Below the pieces are notes generated by a model that did no database searches, was not told the DNA's origin, and saw only the letters and a list, made by a program, of their open reading frames with translations. This document shows positions 15,093 through 23,000 of a DNA stretch of 26,663 nt, piece after piece. The first letter of the stretch is position 1; each line of letters starts with the position of its first letter. The stretch covers positions 1 through 26,663 of the forward strand of contig DPVM01000006.1 of assembly GCA_003526845.1 (NCBI GenBank). The letters are read 5' to 3'. Source of the DNA: Oscillospiraceae bacterium (GTDB taxonomy: Bacteria > Bacillota > Clostridia > Oscillospirales > Acutalibacteraceae). The translations under genes and the position numbers were made by a program.

Positions 15093-15545
15093 TTAACCCT
15101 CCAATTTGCCAACTAAATGCGAGGTGAACAAAACACCGTCGAGATGGTCAATTTCGTGACAAAAGCATCGTGCCTTTAATTCTGTGCCTGTGAACACCTG
15201 CCACTTGCCGTTTCTGTCTTGTGCCTTAACCTGAACCTTTGCAGGCCTTGAAGTTACGCCATATTTGCCCGGAAGCGAAAGACATCCCTCAGACTCTCTC
15301 TGCTCGCCCTCTTTGAATGTTATTTCTGGGTTAACAAGTTCTATCGGACCGTCACCGACATCAATTACAACAACTCTTTTAAGCATTCCTACCTGAACAG
15401 CGGCAAGACCGACACCATTGGCGTTATACATCGTTTCAAACATATCGTCGATTAATGTTGAAAGTCTGTCATCGAATTTATCAACAACCCTGCTTGATTT
15501 GTTAAGAATAGGGTCGCCAAGCTTAACAATATTTCTAAGTGCCAT
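15093..15545 (-). CDS. def: Peptide deformylase
   Basis: A 150-aa metallohydrolase removing N-formyl from nascent proteins. All three motifs are intact: GVGLAAVQVG (44-53), EGCLSLPG (86-93, metal ligand C88) and CHEIDHLDG (129-137, ligands H130 and H134, catalytic E131). The compact length and the C-terminal end shortly after HLVGKL fit the Firmicute type. GAGGA is 8 nt before ATG. The gap to priA is 18 nt and it directly abuts fmt. Confidence 0.97.
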   Translation of the reverse strand: MALRNIVKLGDPILNKSSRVVDKFDDRLSTLIDDMFETMYNANGVGLAAVQVGMLKRVVVIDVGDGPIELVNPEITFKEGEQRESEGCLSLPGKYGVTSRPAKVQVKAQDRNGKWQVFTGTELKARCFCHEIDHLDGVLFTSHLVGKLEG

Positions 15546-15563
15546 TTACATATTCCTCTTTTA

Positions 15564-17789
15564 CTATGAAATCTCGGCGGGATTTAAGTCCACGCTGATA
15601 TTGACATCTTTATATTCTTTAATTTTACTTGTATTTTTTAAAATTTTTGTTATCAATTCTCTAACAATTGCTGAATTTTTGCACTTAACAGCCAATCTGT
15701 ATCGAAAACTGTTATTGATTTTTGATATTTTGGCAGGCGTAGGACCGAGAACAACAATTTTCACTTGTTTATATTCTGTGGTATTCAGCCTAACCGTTTC
15801 GTCAAAAAATGCCTTTGCGCAAAGTGCAACCTTATTTTCATCATCACCTGTAAATGTCATTGAATAAATATCGCAATACGGCGGATAAATCATAAGTTTG
15901 CGAAGCTGAATTTCGTTTGAATAAAAGCCTTTGTAATCCTGCTCGCACGCATATTCAAGCGTTTCGTTAAACGGATTGATTGTTTGAACAACTGCGGTGC
16001 CCTTAATGCCTCTTCTGCCGGCTCTGCCGACAACCTGCGTAATAAGGTCGAATGTTTTTTCGTTTGCCGTATAACTCTCGTCATACAGAGAATTATCTGC
16101 ATTGACAACACCGACAAGTGTTACATTTTCAAAATCAAGACCTTTTGCAACCATTTGAGTGCCGATTAAAATATCGTATTCGCCCGTTGCAAAAGAGTCT
16201 AAAAGCCTTTTGTGCGAAAATTTTGCCGTAGTGGTATCTGCGTCCATTCTTAAAATTCGCGCATTTGGGAAAAGTGATGAAATTTCATCCTCAATGCGCT
16301 GTGTACCGTAGCCGCTGTACCTTACCGAATCGCTGTGACATTCGGGGCAAATATTATCAAGCGGTTTTGAATAGCCGCAATAATGGCATTGCAATCTGTT
16401 TGAATAACTGTGATATGTCAGTGAAATTGAGCAATTCGGGCAAGTGATAACATGTCCGCAATTGTTGCAGGCAATAAATGTATTGTATCCTCTTCTGTTT
16501 ATAAGCAAAATCGACTGCTTTTTATCTTTAAGATTTTTTTCAAGCAGTTCGGCAAGAGCAGAAGAAATGGGCGATTTGTTGCCCATTTTGCTTTCCTGTT
16601 TCATATCTACCATGATAACATTTGGAAGAGTTGACTCACCGAATCGCTCGTTGATTTCGCACAGAGTGTATTTACCTGCAAGCGCGGCGCTGTATGTTTC
16701 AATACTCGGAGTTGCCGAAGTCATCAAAAACAATGCATTATTGTATTTTGCACGAAATTTTGCGACATCCTTTGCATTATAGCGTGGGGTCCTTTCGGAC
16801 TTATAGGTATGCTCCTGCTCCTCGTCCATTACAATAAGTCCGAGATTTTTAAGCGGAGCAAAAACGGCAGAGCGTGTACCGATGACAATTTTAGCATCGC
16901 CCTTTTGTGCTCTGATATACTCATCATTTCGTTCACCGAGCGACAACGCACTGTGAAAAACCGCAACAATATCACCGTATCGCTTATGAAAAATATCAAG
17001 CGTTTGCGGTGTCAACGAAATTTCCGGCACCATAACGATTACATCCTTGCCGTCTGCAATCGCATCATCAATCAGTTTTAAATAAACCTGCGTTTTTCCG
17101 CTGCCGGTAACGCCGTATAAAAGTGCGTTTCCGCCGCTTGACTGCTGAATTTTTTTTAGCTTTTCGTAAGCCTTGCTTTGAATTTTTGAAAGTTTAATTT
17201 CATTCTTATCACAAGGCGACTGAACATCGGAATACGGATTTCTCAAAATAACCTTATCATAAAACTCAACGACATTGTTTTTTTCGAGATTTTTTAATAC
17301 GCCTATTCCGACTCCGCAAAACTCGCAAATTTCATTAGCTTCGGCTGTACCGACATCAAGAAGAAGACTGCATACGGATTTTTGCTTAACGGTAAGCGAA
17401 GACAAAATACTTTCATCATCACAAATAAGCCTAACCATACGCTGACTTTTTGATTTGATATTGCCAAATCTGCGCGGAAGCATTTGTTTTAAACAATCGT
17501 ATGTTGTGCAAAAGCAACGCTCCTTGAGCCACAATGCAAGCTTGACAAGCTCATCCGTCAAAGCTTTTTCGGCAACTGAGTCAATTGGCTTTAACTTGTC
17601 GCAATTATCGGCTTGATTGAACGAAACAATTATTCCGTCGCGCAGTTTGTTTGATTTGCCGAACGGAACGCGTACACGCGCACCTATTTTGGCATTTTCG
17701 CGAAGATCGTCGGGAACAATATAGCTGTAATCGGTATCAAAGCTGAAAAATGTGTTATCAACAGCAACAGTTGCAACTGTAAAATTCAT
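15564..17789 (-). CDS. priA: Primosomal replication-restart helicase PriA
   Basis: A 741-aa superfamily 2 helicase that reloads the replisome at stalled forks. The N-terminal DNA-binding domain begins NFTVATVAVDN and includes the typical GARVRVPFG. The helicase core has Walker A LLYGVTGSGKTQVY (near 222-235), Walker B VMDEEQEHTYK (near 320), TSATPS and, towards the C-terminus, QVVGRAGRR. Two zinc-binding Cys clusters (CNNCGHVITCPNCS, then CHYCGY with CPEC) lie at about 443-486. Full length. It has little ribosome-site sequence before ATG and follows rpoZ by 10 nt. In B. subtilis coaBC sits between rpoZ and priA; here it is missing. Confidence 0.97.
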   Translation of the reverse strand: MNFTVATVAVDNTFFSFDTDYSYIVPDDLRENAKIGARVRVPFGKSNKLRDGIIVSFNQADNCDKLKPIDSVAEKALTDELVKLALWLKERCFCTTYDCLKQMLPRRFGNIKSKSQRMVRLICDDESILSSLTVKQKSVCSLLLDVGTAEANEICEFCGVGIGVLKNLEKNNVVEFYDKVILRNPYSDVQSPCDKNEIKLSKIQSKAYEKLKKIQQSSGGNALLYGVTGSGKTQVYLKLIDDAIADGKDVIVMVPEISLTPQTLDIFHKRYGDIVAVFHSALSLGERNDEYIRAQKGDAKIVIGTRSAVFAPLKNLGLIVMDEEQEHTYKSERTPRYNAKDVAKFRAKYNNALFLMTSATPSIETYSAALAGKYTLCEINERFGESTLPNVIMVDMKQESKMGNKSPISSALAELLEKNLKDKKQSILLINRRGYNTFIACNNCGHVITCPNCSISLTYHSYSNRLQCHYCGYSKPLDNICPECHSDSVRYSGYGTQRIEDEISSLFPNARILRMDADTTTAKFSHKRLLDSFATGEYDILIGTQMVAKGLDFENVTLVGVVNADNSLYDESYTANEKTFDLITQVVGRAGRRGIKGTAVVQTINPFNETLEYACEQDYKGFYSNEIQLRKLMIYPPYCDIYSMTFTGDDENKVALCAKAFFDETVRLNTTEYKQVKIVVLGPTPAKISKINNSFRYRLAVKCKNSAIVRELITKILKNTSKIKEYKDVNISVDLNPAEIS

Positions 17790-17799
17790 CGCTAATATA

Positions 17800-18009
17800 T
17801 CAGTCTACCTTAAGTTCATCAGGTTCTTCAATAACATATTTGCCGTCGCAAATTTCTTCAATAGCAATTGAAACTGTCTTTTCGTCAATTTGTTTTTCGT
17901 TTTCTAAAGCCTCATCGCGGATTTCTCTTGCCCTTTTTGCTGTGCCAACTACAAGACTGTAACGGCTGTTTACCTTATCAAGCATTTTCTTTAAATCGGG
18001 GTTAAACAT
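17800..18009 (-). CDS. rpoZ: RNA polymerase omega subunit
   Basis: A 69-aa protein that helps assemble and stabilise RNA polymerase by clamping the beta-prime C-terminus. The core signature NSRYSLVVGTAKRAREI (14-30) is clear, and the length matches short Firmicute omegas. AAGGAG is 9 nt before ATG. It sits between gmk (14-nt gap) and priA, the usual place in this array. Confidence 0.95.
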   Translation of the reverse strand: MFNPDLKKMLDKVNSRYSLVVGTAKRAREIRDEALENEKQIDEKTVSIAIEEICDGKYVIEEPDELKVD

Positions 18010-18023
18010 AATAATTATCTCCT

Positions 18024-18599
18024 TTATGCGTTTTGAGCTTCAAGCTCTTTATTTATTATTTCATTTATTTCATCAACTGCATCCTCTAAACTGTCATTAA
18101 CAACATTGTATTTGTAAAGAGGAGCGATTTTGATTTCACTTTCGGCAATATCAATTCTGTTTTTAATATCATCCGGTGAATTGGTTTCTCTTTTTCTTAA
18201 TCTGTGCTCAAGCACTTCCATACTCGGCGGAAGAAGAAAAATTGAAACGGCATCGGGGCACATTTTCATAATGCTTTGAGCACCCTGCACCTCAATAATC
18301 AAAAAACAAACCTTGCCTGCATCAACTGCGCTTTGAACGCCGTCAACAGGTGTGCCGTAATAACAGTTATTGTATTTTGCATATTCCAAAAGTCCGTTAT
18401 TCGCAATCATTTTTTCAAATTCGCCAACGGTTTTAAAATAGTAGTTAACGCCGTCAACCTCACCATCGCGTGGGGCGCGTGTTGTGGCTGAAACAGACTC
18501 CACAATATCGTTTCTGCGCTTGCAAAGGGCTTTAAACACGGTGTCCTTGCCGCAACCGCTCGGTGCAGAGAGAATAACAAGCATTCCTTTTTTATTCAT
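18024..18599 (-). CDS. gmk: Guanylate kinase
   Basis: A 191-aa kinase converting GMP to GDP. The P-loop is SAPSGCGKDT (about 11-20), the GMP-binding part includes SATTRAPRDGEVDGVNYYF, and the lid has RLRKRET. The P-loop reads GKDT where GKGT or GKST is usual; the phosphate-binding Lys and Thr remain, so activity is still expected. The start is MNKKGML at 18599, with GGAGG 9 nt upstream. A GTG at 18617 would bury the ribosome site inside the gene and is rejected. It overlaps the remA stop by 8 nt. Confidence 0.95.
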   Translation of the reverse strand: MNKKGMLVILSAPSGCGKDTVFKALCKRRNDIVESVSATTRAPRDGEVDGVNYYFKTVGEFEKMIANNGLLEYAKYNNCYYGTPVDGVQSAVDAGKVCFLIIEVQGAQSIMKMCPDAVSIFLLPPSMEVLEHRLRKRETNSPDDIKNRIDIAESEIKIAPLYKYNVVNDSLEDAVDEINEIINKELEAQNA

Positions 18600-18843
18600 C
18601 GGAAATAACCTCCCCACCGAATCGCTGTGATATTTGCTTTAAATCCATATAGCTTAAAACAACATTGTCGGAATCGGTTATAATTACGCTCTTTGTTTTT
18701 CTGCCCTGCGTGGCGTCAATAAGCGTGCCGTTTTCCTTGCCCTTTTGGACAATGCGCTTAACGGGAGCCGATTCGGGCGAAACGATTGAAATTACTCTGT
18801 CGGCATTAATTAAATTTCCAAATCCAATATTCACTAAATTCAT
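18592..18843 (-). CDS. remA: RemA/DUF370 regulatory protein
   Basis: An 83-aa protein closely resembling B. subtilis RemA, a DNA-binding activator of matrix and osmoprotection genes. The shared core is NIGFGNLINADRVISIVSPE, followed by SAPVKRIVQ and LIDATQGRKTKSVIITDSD. In Bacillus it forms rings that wrap DNA. Its targets here are unknown. It lies between yicC (17-nt gap) and gmk, the conserved position. Confidence 0.94.
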   Translation of the reverse strand: MNLVNIGFGNLINADRVISIVSPESAPVKRIVQKGKENGTLIDATQGRKTKSVIITDSDNVVLSYMDLKQISQRFGGEVISDE

Positions 18844-18860
18844 ATATCAAAAACCTTAAA

Positions 18861-19739
18861 TTATTCTATATTTTGAATTTGCTCTCTGATTTTTTCAACC
18901 TCGGCTTTAATATCAACAACCTTACGAGCAATATCTACATCGTTTGCCTTTGAACCGATTGTATTTGTTTCGCGGTTGATTTCCTGAACAAGAAAATCCA
19001 TTTTTCTGCCGACCGGCTCATCAGCATTAATAAATGCTTTGAGCTGATCAAGATGCGAGCGAAGTCGAACTGTCTCCTCTGCAACGGCAACCTTATCGGC
19101 GTAAATTGCAACCTCTTGGATAACTCTGCCCTCGTCAAGCGAAACATCGCCGATTAAATCGTGAACACGCTCAACAAGTTTATCATTATATTCTTTAACC
19201 GTTTCAGGCGAGCGCTTTTCGATATATTCAACGCAAGACAAAATATAATCTGCCCTTGATGAAATATCGTTTTTCATTTTTTCGCCTTCGACCGTTCTCA
19301 TTGAAATGAATTTATCAAGTGCCGTATCGGTAACCGATTTAACATAGTTCCAAATTTTCTCTTCGTCATCATCAGCCTTTTTGACAACGAGAACATCCTG
19401 AAATCTTGCAACTGTTGATGCGCCGAAATCTTCTTTTAAATCATAGTTTTTGCTAAGCTCTTTTAATGCCGAAACATATGCGCTTGCAAGCGTGTTGTTG
19501 ACAACAACCTGCGCCGCCTCAGTATTAAGCGCATCAATTGAAACATAACATTCAACCTTGCCGCGTGATACGCGAGAATTGATATAAGACTTCAGCTTAT
19601 CGTCGAGAAAGCCGTATTGGCGCGGTATGCGCGATGAAAATTCGAAATAGCGGTGATTGACCGATTTGATTTCAACAGTAATAACATAGCCGTCTGTTTC
19701 TGCAACTGCTCTGCCGAAGCCAGTCATTGATTTTATCAT
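18861..19739 (-). CDS. YicC/YloC-family endoribonuclease
   Basis: A 292-aa protein with both YicC halves. The N-terminal domain starts MIKSMTGFGRA and contains VEIKSVNHRYFEFSSRIPR. The C-terminal DUF1732 part has EEGxRVxQEV-like DEGRVIQEVAIYADKVAVAEE, RLRSHLDQLK and GRKMDFLVQEINRETNTIGSKA. Members have been reported to be RNases in E. coli and B. subtilis; RNase activity here is inferred from family. It is the first gene of the long array, with AAAGGAG 7 nt before ATG and a near-consensus promoter about 55 nt upstream. Confidence 0.94.
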   Translation of the reverse strand: MIKSMTGFGRAVAETDGYVITVEIKSVNHRYFEFSSRIPRQYGFLDDKLKSYINSRVSRGKVECYVSIDALNTEAAQVVVNNTLASAYVSALKELSKNYDLKEDFGASTVARFQDVLVVKKADDDEEKIWNYVKSVTDTALDKFISMRTVEGEKMKNDISSRADYILSCVEYIEKRSPETVKEYNDKLVERVHDLIGDVSLDEGRVIQEVAIYADKVAVAEETVRLRSHLDQLKAFINADEPVGRKMDFLVQEINRETNTIGSKANDVDIARKVVDIKAEVEKIREQIQNIE

Positions 19740-19792
19740 TGATATTCTCCTTTATATATAACTTTTATTTCATATTTAGTTATATTGAAAAT

Positions 19793-19821
19793 ATTATAGG
19801 TCTGTTGTTTATTTAAGTCAA
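19793..19821 (-). promoter_or_regulatory. Main sigma-A promoter of the yicC-to-spoVM gene array
   Basis: TTGACT (19816-19821, 5/6) and a perfect TATAAT (19793-19798) with a 17-nt spacer on the minus strand. The start would be near 19786, giving a ~47-nt AT-rich leader. It lies about 50 nt after the terminator of the preceding unit, so the 16-gene array has its own entry point. Confidence 0.88.
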
Positions 19822-19871
19822 GAATTTGTTAACACATTGTTCACATTATTAATTGATTATTTACAAAATTA

Positions 19872-19907
19872 GCAAATAATAAACGGCACAAATTAATGTG
19901 CCGTTTA
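19872..19907 (-). terminator. Intrinsic terminator of the secreted-protein/acidic-peptide unit
   Basis: Arms AAACGGCACA and TGTGCCGTTT (19881-19890, 19897-19906) form a perfect 10-bp stem, extended by one T-A pair, with a 6-nt loop. On the minus strand it is followed by TTATTATTT. It lies 28 nt past the stop of the 49-aa gene. Confidence 0.88.
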
Positions 19908-19935
19908 AAACTACAGTGTCATTTGTATATAACGA

Positions 19936-20085
19936 TTAATAAATTTTGCCGTTCTCGTCAAAGTTTTCATCATCAAATTTGTTATCGCCGTCACCCAAGC
20001 CACCGTCATCACCCGATGTTGTAATAACATTTGAAATATTGAAAATATCAATCTCATATTCAGGAGAACCATAATATTTTTTCAT
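19936..20085 (-). CDS. 49-aa acidic protein, MKKYYGSPEYE type, unknown function
   Basis: It starts MKKYYGSPEYEIDIFNISNV and continues ITTSGDDGGLGDGDNKFDDE, ending NFDENGKIY. Twelve Asp/Glu against four Lys, no Cys, no signal peptide, no transmembrane helix. The second half is Gly/Asp/Asn-rich and probably disordered. A conserved-looking head (KKxYxxPExEI...NVITTSG) with a variable acidic tail recalls a recurring class of tiny unannotated proteins in gut Firmicutes, from memory and unverified. GGAGG 8 nt before ATG at 20085 sets the start; an upstream ATG at 20121 would start inside the preceding gene. It begins 13 nt after the stop of the giant secreted protein and shares its terminator. A peptide precursor, chaperone-like partner or regulator are all possible; none is shown. 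Confidence 0.8.
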   Translation of the reverse strand: MKKYYGSPEYEIDIFNISNVITTSGDDGGLGDGDNKFDDENFDENGKIY

Positions 20086-20098
20086 TTTAAAATCCTCC

Positions 20099-23000
20099 TT
20101 ACTTAATGTTGCCGTAATCACGGGTGTTTAAAACAGTTGTTTTGCCTGTTCTCGGCTCGGTGTATGAATAATCATAATCTACATACGCCCTGTATGTTCG
20201 TGCCGCTGTACCGGTTGTTACTGTAAACTGACCTGTTGAAAGAATATTGTTAATCTTTCCGGATTTTACAGCGGATGTGCCGACTACAAAGCTGTCGGGT
20301 GACGATGTGATTGTATTATCTGTTGCATACATGATGCCGACTGCGCTTATGTTAGCTGATGTTCCCTGGGTAACTCTGCAGAATGCGGTGTAGCGTCCTG
20401 CATCCTTGCTGTTATCCTTTGAAACGATATAAACAAACGGAGCCTTTTGAGTGAGCTTATCATTCAAATATTGCTCTGCATCAATGCCTTTGATTGTAAC
20501 GGTTTCAATGCCGTCAACATTTGATGTTGTAAGTTTTGTTTGAGTGTCGGCATTTTCAACGGCGTAATAGCCGTCTGACTTTTTAATGACGGGAACCAAA
20601 TTATCACTGCTGTAAGCAAAGAAACTGTAACTCTTTGAATAAGAAATGATTTGGTATTTATCCCCTGCCTTATTAGCCCAAGCGGCAAACGATTCGTCAC
20701 TTGTGTCTGCAGCATTATAATTAACTGTTTGGCGTCTGTCATAAGGACTTGTGAATGTTGTTGACCGCTTTCCGTCGTAAACATTGTATGTGTAAACATC
20801 GCCCGGCTCGTAAACAGATTTTGCAATATAAACATTTTCGTCATCAGCACTTTGAGTAACATTCCAATCGGTTAAGGTGTAGAACGCAACAGATGTGTTT
20901 TTATCGCCGTTGAAATCTGTTGAATAATATGTGGCTCCCTTTGTGCCGACCTCCGGCTGTGTTGAAGTATAAACAACATCAAAGCATCTGTTATAAACAT
21001 TATAGAATTTAACTGTATATGTTTGCGCCGTTGTATTATCGTCAACAAGCTTTACAAAGAACAATACATTAGTATCGGCAATTCTGTTAACATTTCTCTG
21101 ATATGCAAAATTCTTTTGCGAGGAAGTTGCATTAGATGTAAATTTGTTATTATCAGCATCGTAATCAGACGCGGTACCTGCGAAGTTTGTTGAACTCCAC
21201 TGACCTACTGCCTTATCTGTAATTGCATCAACGGAGAAATTAAATTCCTCGCCGTAATACTTTTCAAACTTTTGAGTTGTAAAGCCGTCAACAGGATTTC
21301 CATCCTTGTCTGCTACAGTTAATGTTCCCACAAAGCGTTTAATATATTTGTTGTCTTGTGTTGAAGTGTCATTAACCTCGGTATTAAGAGTTAACAAATT
21401 GCTTGTTTGCGGATCTGTTTCGTCAAGTGATGTTGCGCGAACTTCTAATCCTTCACTTCCGGTGTAATTTGAAACGAATTCCTTTGCCTGTGCGTCTGTC
21501 AACTTAACATAAACGATGTCATGAGCAGATTTCATATCGGATGTGAGTTTGTTCTTGCCCTCATCTGTATATTTATCGGTGTCAAGCGAACTTACTACCG
21601 TATAAGCATTGTCAAATGCGGTATAAGCGTCGTCAGTATCAACCTTTTTAACCGTTGTCGCTTTGAGAGCCTTGTCGGAATCGTTAACCGCGATTTGGTC
21701 ATCTGAAAGATACTGATTTTTCTCCTCCTCGGTTGCATCCTCCGAGAAAGGAAGAGTTGTAAGAGTGAATTTTTCACCTCTTATAGAAATTGTGTTAACT
21801 ATACCGTTTTTATACTTATCTTTACCAATGGTATTTGTTAAAACACTGTTGGATGAATCAATCTTATTGCTTAAGTTCTTCCAGCTCGAATATGAATACG
21901 TTTGCGAAAGCTTGCCGTTTTCGTCAACAGAGGCCTTTGTATCTGCAAGTTCTGTCGATTTAGCGGAAACCGTAGCAATCAAGTTTTCTTGTTCAACCGC
22001 CGGCATGGCAAGTTTAACCTGAGAACTGATGTCATATAAAGCCTTAAGCATATTTTCGATATCTCTGTATTCTTTACCGTTAAGGTCAACATTTCTCCAA
22101 TATTTAGGAGTACCGTAAGCCTCGTCGGAAGGGTCAAAACCATATGCCTTTTCGGCAAGTTTCATAAGCTTTTTGTATGAGTTTTTATTATCCTCAGTCA
22201 TCAAATCAATTGCTGATTTGCCTGTTTCGGCGTCTTTATCCTCATATGCAGCTTTAACCTTGCCATAGATGGTTGAGCCGTTAATATATTCTTCTTTCGT
22301 GTAAAGGTTTGAATATGCTTCGAGAATATTTTGGATTAGTTTTGCCTGCACCTCATCGGTATTTGTTGTGCCGGTGCCGAATATATCGGAATCTATATCA
22401 TCACTGTAAATTCTGGCAATACCGTCACTACGATAAGCAGTTGTATATTCCTTAGTGTTACCGTCACTGTCTGTATATGTTGTATTATAAGGATTTTCAA
22501 CAAACCAATACGCTTCGGCAACAGCGTCAAGATACGCTCTGTATGACGAAACGGAATAAAGGCTTGAAACGATAGCATCTGTAATACCGCCGTCTTTTGA
22601 GGTTTCTTTTCCGACTGCAATAGCCTTAATTTTGCCCACATCGTTTTGAGAGCAAGTTCCTGCTTCTACATCCTCCTTAGTATAATAGGTAATGTTAAGC
22701 TTTTTATTACAAAATGCCTCAATAAATTGTCTTGTCGCACCTTTGTCACATGTGTGGACACCTACATTGTAATAGTTGTAGGTCTCCTCGCCTAATGTTG
22801 CGTCTTGAGCTTTACCCACAGAAGCAAGATAACGAACTGACCAATAGTTTCCGTTTTCAAGGACAAAGTTCGCATAGTTTTCGGCAGAAGATGTATCGGT
22901 GCTCTTATTAACGCTGTTTTTGCCGGTGAATGTAACCGTTCCTGTAAACTCGTTGGTACCATTAAAATTGCCCGTTGCGCCTGAGGACTCTTTTTCACCA

